A stretch of 64,000 nt of DNA from an uncultured Acidobacteriia bacterium. Lineage in GTDB: Bacteria > Acidobacteriota > Terriglobia > Bryobacterales > Bryobacteraceae. Below the pieces are notes generated by a model, which was given only the letters and a program-made list of their open reading frames with translations, had not been told where the DNA came from and did no database searches. Positions 36,870 to 44,959 of the stretch are shown one piece after another (positions within the stretch are counted from its first letter, which is position 1; each line of letters starts with the position of its first letter). The translations under genes were made by a program, and so were the position numbers. The stretch is from NCBI GenBank assembly GCA_903929755.1, contig CAIYVZ010000003.1, positions 21,925 through 85,924 of the forward strand. Direction: 5' to 3'.

Positions 36870-38487
36870 TGTGCGGCACCTCCGTGTTGGAGTAATCGTA
36901 GACTTCAGTGGTCACTACTGGCGTTACCTCAAAATTTGCGGTCGGAGGAGGCGAGGATGTCTGCCACTCCAGTGTCGTCGCACCCCAGGGATTATCACCA
37001 GCCTTGGCACCATACTTCAAAGACCACAAGAAATAAACACCGGGGATCAAATAGCCAAGTCCCAAGACAGCTGCGCCACCAGAAGAGAGCACATTCAGGA
37101 CCTGAAATTCCACCGGATACACGTGATAACGGCGGGGCATACCCAAGTAGCCAAGAACGAACTGGGGGAAGAAGGTCAGATTGAAGCCGATGAACACCAG
37201 GCAGCAGGCAACTTTCGCCCAAAGCTGCGAGTACATCCGGCCCGTAATCTTCGGCCACCAATAATGGAGGCCTGCCATGTAACCCATGATGGCACCGCCG
37301 ACCATGACGTAGTGAAAGTGAGCGACCACAAAGTAAGTGTCGGTCACATGTACATCCAGACCCATCGCGGCCAGGAAGAGCCCGGTTAATCCACCAACCG
37401 TGAAGAGGCCGATGAATCCAAGCGCGTAAAGCATGGGTGCCGTGAGCCGTACCTGGCCTTTATACATCGTGGCAGCCCAGTTGAAAATCTTAATCGCCGA
37501 CGGTATGGCCAGGATATAGGTCAGAATGGAGAACACCATACCGGCATATGCAGACTGGCTCGACACATAGAGGTGATGCCCCCATACCAGGAAGCCGAAG
37601 ACCGCGATTGCCACTGAAGAGAAGGCGATGAAGGTGTATCCGAATGGCTTCTTGGAACAGAAGGTGGACACAACTTCAGAGATCACACCCATCGAGGGCA
37701 GAATCATGATGTAAACAGCAGGGTGCGAGTAGAACCAAAACAGATGTTGGAACAGAACCGGATCACCACCATAGGCAGGATCAAAGAACCCGATATGGAG
37801 ACCACGCTCAAGCATCAGCATGAACAAGGTGACAGCGATAACCGGTGTCCCCAGAATCATGATCACGCTGGTGGCGTAATGTGCCCAAACAAAAAGCGGC
37901 AGGCGGAACCAGGTCAACCCAGGAGCACGCATACGGTGAACAGTAACAATAAAGTTCAGCCCGGTAAGGATCGAGGAGAAACCCGCCACGAAGGCAGCCA
38001 TCGCGGTCAATACGACATAGCCGTTTGAGTATGTAGTACTCAATGGCGTATAAAAGGTCCATCCGGTATCCACGCCACCCGTAGCCAGAACCACCACACC
38101 CAGCGTGCCGCCAAGCATGTATACATACCAACTCAACAGGTTGATTCTGGGGAACGCCAAATCCTTCGCGCCGATCATCAAAGGCAACAGGAAGTTACCC
38201 AGGATTGCAGGGATGGAAGGAATCAGAAAGAAGAAGATCATTACCACGCCGTGCGCAGTAAAGACCTTGTTATAGGTATTGGAATCCAACAGATCGCCAG
38301 CGGGAGTGGTTAGCTCCAGACGGATCAGGGCCGCAAAAAGGCCGCCGACAATGAAAAATACGGTCACTGAGAGCAAGTACAAGAGCGCTATGCGCTTGTG
38401 ATCCTGCGTCAGAAGCCAGCTCTTTAGGCCGTGCTCCGCATTCATGTAATTCTTTTCTTCCTTTACAGGTACAGTCGCCGCTATCAT
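36862..38487 (-). CDS. ctaD: Cytochrome c oxidase subunit I (A2-type haem-copper oxidase)
   Basis: 541 residues from the ATG at 38485-38487; an ATG 42 bp later at 38445 is a possible alternative. Haem and copper ligands are visible: the helix VI motif [11 protein letters not shown] (Cu-B His and cross-linked Tyr), GHHLYVSS (Cu-B His pair), and VAHFHYVM (haem ligands). The motif YSHPAV, rather than GHPEV, marks the A2 subfamily used by caa3 enzymes. It reduces oxygen to water and pumps protons. Sits after subunit II with a 19-bp gap. Confidence 0.97.
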   Translation of the reverse strand: MIAATVPVKEEKNYMNAEHGLKSWLLTQDHKRIALLYLLSVTVFFIVGGLFAALIRLELTTPAGDLLDSNTYNKVFTAHGVVMIFFFLIPSIPAILGNFLLPLMIGAKDLAFPRINLLSWYVYMLGGTLGVVVLATGGVDTGWTFYTPLSTTYSNGYVVLTAMAAFVAGFSSILTGLNFIVTVHRMRAPGLTWFRLPLFVWAHYATSVIMILGTPVIAVTLFMLMLERGLHIGFFDPAYGGDPVLFQHLFWFYSHPAVYIMILPSMGVISEVVSTFCSKKPFGYTFIAFSSVAIAVFGFLVWGHHLYVSSQSAYAGMVFSILTYILAIPSAIKIFNWAATMYKGQVRLTAPMLYALGFIGLFTVGGLTGLFLAAMGLDVHVTDTYFVVAHFHYVMVGGAIMGYMAGLHYWWPKITGRMYSQLWAKVACCLVFIGFNLTFFPQFVLGYLGMPRRYHVYPVEFQVLNVLSSGGAAVLGLGYLIPGVYFLWSLKYGAKAGDNPWGATTLEWQTSSPPPTANFEVTPVVTTEVYDYSNTEVPHIV

Positions 38488-38506
38488 TCGTATTTCCCCG
38501 GCATAC

Positions 38507-39592
38507 TCATTTGTTGCCCGCCGATGTGGGGGCTGTTACGGGCGTGGCGGCTCTGGCCGCCCCGCGCCCCGCTGTTGGTGCAGTCGAATTTGTGGTCACC
38601 GAAGCGGGTGGCACCGTATTGGGTGCGCCCTGCTTCAATCCCATCGATTTGACGTAAGCGATCAGTTTCAGCATGCCCTCGTCCGAGATCAACCCTTTAA
38701 AGGTGGGCATGACGTCATCAAAACCAGCCACGAGCTTCGCTTGCGGATACATCACAGATTCCCGGATGTAGGACTCATCGGCTTTTACGGCGGTGCCATC
38801 TTTCAGGTCCACTCGCGACCCGTACAGGCCATTCAGATTCGGCCCGCGTCCAATGCCGTTGTTCACCGCGCTCGCGTGACAGTTGCCGCATCCGAGTTGA
38901 TTGAACAGCGATTGACCCTGTTCCGCCATCGAACCCTCGCCGCTACCGGCCGCAAGCCACTGAGAATAATCCGCTTCGTTCATCACGTAGACGGTACCGA
39001 TCATTTCCGAATGCTTGGTACCGCAGTATTCAGCGCAGAAAATATGGTAGGCGCCAGTCTTCGTCGCCTTGAACCATTCGGTAGTATATTTGCCCGGAAG
39101 AACGTCTGCCTTGGTCCGGAACGCCGGGATGTAGAAGTCATGAATCACATCTTCCGAGGTCATGGTCAGCTTGATATTTCGATTCAGTGGAATATGCAAC
39201 TCGTTAATTTCACGAGCACCTTCCATGTGCTGAACCTTCCACATCCACTGTTTTCCCGTAACGTAAATCTCCATGGAATCGGCTGGAGGCCGGGACTGAG
39301 TGAAGTAAATACTCACGCCCCACACGAACATCACCATCGACAGCACCAGCGGAATCGCGGTCCATACGATTTCAAGGACCATGCCTCCGATGCTGTGATC
39401 GTCAGCCGGCTTGAATGTCGGCTTGATTCCCGGACGGTGCCGGTACTTAATCGCAAAGAAAATAATGAGGAAGGCAATTAGGAGCGAGAATAGGGCGCTA
39501 ATGAGCACCATGAACGCATATAACGCGTCCACCTGGCCGGCTATCGACGACGCCGCTTCCGGAAATAGCTGAAAACTTTGATCTGGCATCAC
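38507..39592 (-). CDS. ctaC: Cytochrome c oxidase subunit II fused to cytochrome c (caa3 type)
   Basis: 361 residues. Two membrane helices (about 26-48 and 72-95) are followed by the copper-A cupredoxin domain, with ligands in [13 protein letters not shown] cytochrome c domain follows, with CGNCH and an axial Met in [10 protein letters not shown]. An Ala/Pro/Thr/Gly tail ends the chain. The fused haem accepts electrons directly, consistent with docking on the alternative complex III encoded upstream. Confidence 0.96.
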   Translation of the reverse strand: MMPDQSFQLFPEAASSIAGQVDALYAFMVLISALFSLLIAFLIIFFAIKYRHRPGIKPTFKPADDHSIGGMVLEIVWTAIPLVLSMVMFVWGVSIYFTQSRPPADSMEIYVTGKQWMWKVQHMEGAREINELHIPLNRNIKLTMTSEDVIHDFYIPAFRTKADVLPGKYTTEWFKATKTGAYHIFCAEYCGTKHSEMIGTVYVMNEADYSQWLAAGSGEGSMAEQGQSLFNQLGCGNCHASAVNNGIGRGPNLNGLYGSRVDLKDGTAVKADESYIRESVMYPQAKLVAGFDDVMPTFKGLISDEGMLKLIAYVKSMGLKQGAPNTVPPASVTTNSTAPTAGRGAARAATPVTAPTSAGNK

Positions 39593-39609
39593 AATTCAGG
39601 CGGCAGCCC

Positions 39610-40560
39610 TTAGGCAGCCCGGCTTCCTTTCTGCCGGCTTTCCCGACGCAGCATGATAAACACGAATCCCCCAAGCATTAAAACGGTGGCACCTCCCGCC
39701 ACGCGCAAGAGACCGAGCGCGTATGGCGTGTACTTCGCCGAGTGCGGATCGAAGTGGTAGCAAAACAGCAGAATCTGGTCCACTGCATTGCCAATCTTGT
39801 TGTGTGACGCCTCAACCATTGCGAGGCGCATGTCTTTCGGCGAATAATCAATGCCGTAGAAATATTTCGAAAGACGCCCCTCGGGCGTCAAGATATAGAT
39901 GGCGCTCGCATGAGCAAACTGGCCGGTATGGGCGTCCCAGGTATAGCGAAAACCTACCGAATCCGTGACCCGCTTCACTGACTCCACGTCACCGGTCAAA
40001 AAGTGCCAGTTGGCACCAGCTTCCGGGTGGCCATAACTTTTCAGATATACCGCTTTTTTCGCCGCCGCCTGCGCCGAGGTTTCCCGAGCGTCGAAGCTGA
40101 TGGCGACCACGTCGTACTCAGTTCCCGGGGTAAAGCGGAGAACCTTGGCGGCGCGAACCACACCGTTTAGAATCTGGGTGCAAAGCATGGGGCACTCGTA
40201 GTAAACGAGTGCAAGAACCACAGGCCGCTTCCCGAAGTAGGCTCCGAGGGGCACAGTGTGGCCGGTTTCGTCACGAAATGGCGCGTCGAGGGGTAACTGG
40301 GAATCCAACTTCTGTTCGATGGTGACGCTCTTCAGGGGCAGAGGCCGATCCATACCCTTCATATTCAGGAGATCCTGGGTAGGAGCGTTGCGGCCTGCGT
40401 TGATCGTTACGCCCTCTTCTGAGCGTAGCGGTTCCGGATAGCCAGGAAGGTTATCCTGACCCATCGCGGATACCGCGCCAAACAACAGCAACACCCCAAG
40501 TGCGCTACCTGCGAGGTAACGAACTGTGGTGCCCGCCGAATTGTACTTCAATCGAGTCAT
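39610..40560 (-). CDS. SCO1/SenC family copper chaperone
   Basis: 316 residues. N-terminal membrane/signal segment (about 14-34), SCO thioredoxin-fold domain with copper-binding CPMLC (CxxxC) and the His of GQFAHASAIYIL, and a C-terminal membrane helix (VAGGATVLMLGGFVFIML). It delivers copper to subunit II of the oxidase. Overlaps the small gene upstream by 4 bp and precedes subunit II by 17 bp. Confidence 0.92.
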   Translation of the reverse strand: MTRLKYNSAGTTVRYLAGSALGVLLLFGAVSAMGQDNLPGYPEPLRSEEGVTINAGRNAPTQDLLNMKGMDRPLPLKSVTIEQKLDSQLPLDAPFRDETGHTVPLGAYFGKRPVVLALVYYECPMLCTQILNGVVRAAKVLRFTPGTEYDVVAISFDARETSAQAAAKKAVYLKSYGHPEAGANWHFLTGDVESVKRVTDSVGFRYTWDAHTGQFAHASAIYILTPEGRLSKYFYGIDYSPKDMRLAMVEASHNKIGNAVDQILLFCYHFDPHSAKYTPYALGLLRVAGGATVLMLGGFVFIMLRRESRQKGSRAA

Positions 40561-41078
40561 TGAGAGATCTTTTCGAGTGTTCTTCCGCCGCTGGCGTCCG
40601 AGGGAATACTCCGGTATCCACCATTCGCGCCAGCCGGACTCGGCCGGGACGGAAGGCCTTTCGCGGCCACCAAATCTATAGCCACAGCCACCGGCACACG
40701 TACGGTTCCCTTGGTTGTGTCCACCCAGCCGTAACTGGTCAAAAGGGCATCCTCAGAATTGCGAAGTTCTTCCAGTTCCACTTTCGGGAGTTCCGGAAGT
40801 GCGGCCGTACCTTTCGATACGCCGCTGAGCCGAGGCTCCGGAGGTAACAGTTGGCGATCTTTCGTCATAGCTGGGCGATTCGGAGGGTTTACCGCGTCCT
40901 CTCGTTTCCCGAGGTAAGCGAACATACCCCACACCATTACCACCACGACGAGACAGCAAATGACCATGCCAATGCCATAGCCAGCTACCTGAAAGATATC
41001 GATATCCGAACGCTCATGCGAAACATGTGCGCTGTTATCTTGTTCGGGCTCGTGATGTTTATTAGTGATCTCTGCCAT
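40557..41078 (-). CDS. Single-span membrane protein of the alternative complex III operon, function unknown
   Basis: 173 residues. A polar, His/Glu-rich N-terminus is followed by one helix (about 31-55; VAGYGIGMVICCLVVVVMVWGMF). The soluble part has the segment LLTSYGWVDTTKGTVRVPVAVAIDLVA (about 111-137), which recurs in small proteins next to ACIII genes in related bacteria, as far as I recall. It overlaps actF by 17 bp and the SCO gene by 4 bp. Probably an accessory subunit; no known domain was recognised. Confidence 0.7.
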   Translation of the reverse strand: MAEITNKHHEPEQDNSAHVSHERSDIDIFQVAGYGIGMVICCLVVVVMVWGMFAYLGKREDAVNPPNRPAMTKDRQLLPPEPRLSGVSKGTAALPELPKVELEELRNSEDALLTSYGWVDTTKGTVRVPVAVAIDLVAAKGLPSRPSPAGANGGYRSIPSDASGGRTLEKISQ

Positions 41079-42279
41079 GATTCAACGCCTTAACAAAGTC
41101 CGGGGCTCCAATCGGCAGCAAGCGCTGCGAACCCAGGTTCCGGAAGAATAACGCCAGCCATAGACCACCAAAACCAACAGGAGCGGTCACATCGAGCCAG
41201 GAGAAAATCAGTTGCGGGTGGTCCACACTCGTGAAGTTTGGCTCCACAAGAGCATACACATCCACCGCGTGGATCACGATCAGGTAAATGGCGATCGCCT
41301 GCACAATGTTCTTGGTCTTCTTGGCCGGCTGAGAGATCAGCAGGAAGAAGGGCAACATAAAGTGGCCAATCAGCAGAAGAACAGATACCCAGCCGAAGCC
41401 GCCGTTCCATCGCTTGATGTACCACATCACTTCGGTAGGCAGGTTGGCCGAATAAGTGATCAGGATTTGCGAGAAGTTCAGATAGGCCCACAACATCACC
41501 AGAGCAAAGAGCAACTTCCCAAGATCATGGAAGTGTTTCTTCGTGATGGCGTGGTGCATGGGTTCGTCGGCGGTCAGTTTTACCAAAACGGCGATCATAA
41601 CCGCCATCGTTGTAAGACCCCATCCGATAATTACCAGGAAACCATAAATAGTGGAGGTCCATTTAGGTTCCAGCACCATCATGTAATCAATGCCGCAGAA
41701 TGTCATCAAAAGAAAGAACATCAGGAGGCCGGGCGCGCTGAGCGCTTCGAGCCGGGCCGAGATCTTCATCGACTTCGTCTCATCTTCTTCTTTGGACCAC
41801 TTGGTCAGCAGATAGGTGAAGCCAATCAGAAAAGCTGTGTAGATCACCCAACGTCCCCACATGAATGGGACATTCAGGTAGAGTTCCTTCGCCTGGATGA
41901 CCTTGTCGGCCAGGCCGGCGGGCGTCGCCCACCAGTAGAGCTTGTCAACCCAAATCAATAGCGGCAGGAAGCCAAAACTCATCACATACAGTGTCTTGGC
42001 ACCGGCTTCCAGGGGCCGGCGAATGACAGTACCCCAGGCACCACCCGTCAGGTATTGAACCATCAGGAAGCCAAGGCTGGCCGCCCCTGCGCCAAACCAC
42101 AGCCAGAAGCCAACAAGGTAGGCCCGCAAAAACTGTTCTGTACTGCCACCGGGAAGGAATTTACCCGCAACAGTCAGCGATAGAAATACCAGCCCTACGA
42201 ACGCCGCGATCGAGGAGCTCCGCTTCAGCGAGTCGCGCAGTTGCGGGGAAGTTTCGTAACTTTGTTCCGTCGTCGTCAT
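41062..42279 (-). CDS. actF: Alternative complex III subunit F (quinone-binding membrane subunit)
   Basis: 405 residues with about ten membrane helices. Clear match to the NrfD-like ActF: KTLYVMSFGFLPLLIW, LMTFCGIDYMMVLEPKWTST, HHAITKKHFHDLGKLLFALVMLWAYLNFSQ. It forms with ActC the membrane part that oxidises quinol. The stop overlaps the small membrane-protein gene, and the start overlaps actE by 4 bp. Confidence 0.94.
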   Translation of the reverse strand: MTTTEQSYETSPQLRDSLKRSSSIAAFVGLVFLSLTVAGKFLPGGSTEQFLRAYLVGFWLWFGAGAASLGFLMVQYLTGGAWGTVIRRPLEAGAKTLYVMSFGFLPLLIWVDKLYWWATPAGLADKVIQAKELYLNVPFMWGRWVIYTAFLIGFTYLLTKWSKEEDETKSMKISARLEALSAPGLLMFFLLMTFCGIDYMMVLEPKWTSTIYGFLVIIGWGLTTMAVMIAVLVKLTADEPMHHAITKKHFHDLGKLLFALVMLWAYLNFSQILITYSANLPTEVMWYIKRWNGGFGWVSVLLLIGHFMLPFFLLISQPAKKTKNIVQAIAIYLIVIHAVDVYALVEPNFTSVDHPQLIFSWLDVTAPVGFGGLWLALFFRNLGSQRLLPIGAPDFVKALNHGRDH

Positions 42280-43007
42280 TTTCTTTCAGGCTGATTCGAA
42301 GGCTTATTCGCACCGGCGCCGAAGGCACCAGGAACGCCGGCTGGTGTTGCAGGATTAGCCGGAAAATTGTGGAAGTCGGAATCTCCAGGAACCAAAGGCT
42401 GCATTTTGAGAGCGGCCTTCTGTTCTGCAGTTTCCTGACCGGGTTGGGGCAACTTACCGCGGACATCAGCTGCCAGTTCGCTCGCATTGGCATTTTGGCT
42501 CAACTGCAGAACCCGAATGTAGGCGATGATCGCCCAGCGATCCCGAACCGGAACCTGTGCCGCGTAGTTCAGCATGGCACCGTAGCCGTTCGTGATCACT
42601 TCATAGAAGTGACCCACCGGAGCGGTACGGAGCCGATCAATATGATAAGAGGGCGGTTGCTTGAAGCCGCGACGGACGATCATTCCCAATCCGTTGCCGA
42701 TACGGCCATGGCAGGGTGCGCAGTAGATGTCGTACCGCTGTTGGCCACGCTCGAGCAGGGCTTTATCGACCGGAATTGGAAATGCTTCCAGATCCACGCC
42801 TTTTTCGTCCTTACCGGTATAGAGAGCGGTATCTTCGTCCAGGTTCCCCCGCGCGATGGTGCCCTCCACTTCCGGACGTCCGCTGCGGCCGTCGGCGAAG
42901 AATTCGCTGGGGCGCTGCGGTTTGTACTTGGGCTGATCCTGCATGTCCAGTCGGGCACATCCCGTCAGAAACCCACAAACAGCAATCAGGAGGCCGATCT
43001 TTCTCAT
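42276..43007 (-). CDS. actE: Alternative complex III subunit E, monohaem cytochrome c
   Basis: 243 residues. A lipoprotein-type N-terminus (FLTGCARLD) is followed by a mono-haem domain: CAPCHGRIGNGLG at about 97 and axial Met candidate in NGYGAMLNYAAQVPVRDRWAIIAYIR. It passes electrons on to the caa3 oxidase. The C-terminus is low-complexity Ala/Pro/Gly. Overlaps both neighbours by 4 bp. Confidence 0.92.
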   Translation of the reverse strand: MRKIGLLIAVCGFLTGCARLDMQDQPKYKPQRPSEFFADGRSGRPEVEGTIARGNLDEDTALYTGKDEKGVDLEAFPIPVDKALLERGQQRYDIYCAPCHGRIGNGLGMIVRRGFKQPPSYHIDRLRTAPVGHFYEVITNGYGAMLNYAAQVPVRDRWAIIAYIRVLQLSQNANASELAADVRGKLPQPGQETAEQKAALKMQPLVPGDSDFHNFPANPATPAGVPGAFGAGANKPSNQPERK

Positions 43008-43558
43008 TTGGCCACCTCGGCGATCTCTTCAGGATTCAGACTTGCAAGGAACCCCTCGGTGGAGGCGCGATCAAATTTCGGATCTTCCGATTCGATACAG
43101 AGGAAGAACTTGCTGCGGGAGGCGTTCACGAACCGCTCCACGTTGAATACCGGGTGGTAAGGCGTCGGGAGTCCGTTCATCAGAATCATGCTGATGGCGG
43201 CGGTGAGGCCACCAAGCAGAATGGTGCATTCGAAGGTGACCGGAATAAACATCGGGACGCTGATTAGTGGACGACCACCGATGTTTAGTGGCCATGCTAC
43301 CGCAGAAATCCAGGTGGCCAGACTAAAACCACCGATGCAGCCCAGAATCCCCGCGATCAGAGTGAACAGTGCGACGCGGTTATCGTGAAGATCCATCGCA
43401 TCGTCCAACTCGTGGATCGGGTACGGAGTGTACGCGTCGAAGTTCTTGAAGCCCGCTTCACGGGTTTTGCGGGCGGCGGCAACGAGCTGACCGGGAGTTT
43501 CAAACTCCGCCATCAGACCGTAGAGCCCGTCTTCAATATGTTGTGTGTGGCCGCTCAT
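43004..43558 (-). CDS. actD: Alternative complex III subunit D (DUF3341)
   Basis: 184 residues. GLMAEFETPGQLVAAARKTREAGFKNFDAYTPYPI is the DUF3341 N-terminal block, followed by two membrane helices (about 59-85 and 95-120). It is a structural, cofactor-free subunit of ACIII. It overlaps actE by 4 bp and is 12 bp from actC. Confidence 0.94.
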   Translation of the reverse strand: MSGHTQHIEDGLYGLMAEFETPGQLVAAARKTREAGFKNFDAYTPYPIHELDDAMDLHDNRVALFTLIAGILGCIGGFSLATWISAVAWPLNIGGRPLISVPMFIPVTFECTILLGGLTAAISMILMNGLPTPYHPVFNVERFVNASRSKFFLCIESEDPKFDRASTEGFLASLNPEEIAEVAK

Positions 43559-43570
43559 GTTGTGGTCGCG

Positions 43571-44956
43571 TTAGTGCGCGACTGGCTCCTTCACTTCCGC
43601 GCCGGGCAACAGCATGCGGAGTTCGAAGATCGTGATCATCGGCAGGACACGAACGAAGAGGAATATCAACGTCATGAAGAGGCCGAGGGTGCCGGTGTAA
43701 ACTGCCCAGTCCCAGATAGTCGGCCAGTACATGCCCCAGCTCGACGGGAGGAAGTCACGGTGCAGGCTGGTGACGACGATTACAAAGCGTTCCAGCCACA
43801 TGCCGATGTTCACAATGATGGAAATGATCCACAACTTCCCGGGGCTGGTACGAACCTTCTTAAGCCACAGGAATTGCGGGGTAATGATATTGCACAGGAT
43901 CAGGCACCAGTAGAAGACCGCATAGGGGCCAAACATCCGGTTCCAGATCATGAACCGTTCATACGTATCGGCGCTGAAGTAACCGAAGAACGCTTCCAGT
44001 ATATAACCGTAGGCGACGATCAGGCCAGTGGCCAAGGTCACCTTCGCCATGTTGTTTAGGTGGCGAAGCGTAATAATGTCATCCAGCCCGTAGAACTTCC
44101 GGACCGGGATCATTAGGGTCAGCACCATGCCGAAACCCGAGTAAATGGCTCCTGCGACGAAGTAGGGGGGGAATATGGTGGTATGCCAGCCGGGAATCAG
44201 CGAGACCGCGAAGTCGAAGCTAACAACGGTATGAACCGAAACGACCAGGGGCGTAGCCAGACCGGCGAGCAACAGCGAAGCTTTCTCGTAACGTTGCCAG
44301 TGCCGTGCGGAATTGCGCCAACCCAGCGAAAGGGCACCGTAGATCAACTGACCCGCGCGTGACTTCGAAGAATCACGAAGAGTAGCAAGATCGGGCAACA
44401 GGCCGACGAACCAGAAAACTGCTGAGATGGTTAGATATGTGGATACTGCGAACACGTCCCAAAGTAGCGGACTGCGCATTTGCGGCCAGAGTGCCATTGT
44501 GTTCGGGTAAGGCAGCAACCAGAATGCGAGCCATGGGCGACCGGTGTGGAGAACCGGGAACATACCGGCGCACATAACAGCGAACAGTGTCATCGCTTCA
44601 GCGAAGCGGTTGATCGCATTTCGCCACGATTGGTTTAGCAGCAGCAAGATTGCGGAGATGAGGGTCCCGGCGTGGCCGATACCGATCCACCAAACGAAGT
44701 TGATAATTGCGAAGCCCCAGCCGACCGGGATATTAATACCCCAGACGCCAACGCCCTTAATGAAGAGCCACGTGGCACCCGCCATCAGGTTTTGGAGGAC
44801 CGCGAAGGAAATCAGCAGGCCGAAAACCCAGCCCAGCGTGATTCTGCGTTTCAGTACGATGCCGCCGACCTTATCGGAAACCGACGCGAGGCTGTGCCCC
44901 GGATCGATGACCGGACCGACGTGGATTGAATCCGGAAGTTCTACCGGTTGTGCCAT
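43571..44956 (-). CDS. actC: Alternative complex III subunit C (NrfD/PsrC-type quinol-binding subunit)
   Basis: 461 residues, about ten membrane helices; NrfD-family hallmarks are WWIGIGHAGTLISAILLLLNQSWRNAINRFAE and GWHTTIFPPYFVAGAIYSG. It contains the quinol-oxidation site in ACIII. Gene sits 3 bp before actB on the minus strand. Confidence 0.95.
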   Translation of the reverse strand: MAQPVELPDSIHVGPVIDPGHSLASVSDKVGGIVLKRRITLGWVFGLLISFAVLQNLMAGATWLFIKGVGVWGINIPVGWGFAIINFVWWIGIGHAGTLISAILLLLNQSWRNAINRFAEAMTLFAVMCAGMFPVLHTGRPWLAFWLLPYPNTMALWPQMRSPLLWDVFAVSTYLTISAVFWFVGLLPDLATLRDSSKSRAGQLIYGALSLGWRNSARHWQRYEKASLLLAGLATPLVVSVHTVVSFDFAVSLIPGWHTTIFPPYFVAGAIYSGFGMVLTLMIPVRKFYGLDDIITLRHLNNMAKVTLATGLIVAYGYILEAFFGYFSADTYERFMIWNRMFGPYAVFYWCLILCNIITPQFLWLKKVRTSPGKLWIISIIVNIGMWLERFVIVVTSLHRDFLPSSWGMYWPTIWDWAVYTGTLGLFMTLIFLFVRVLPMITIFELRMLLPGAEVKEPVAH

Positions 44957-44959
44957 TGG

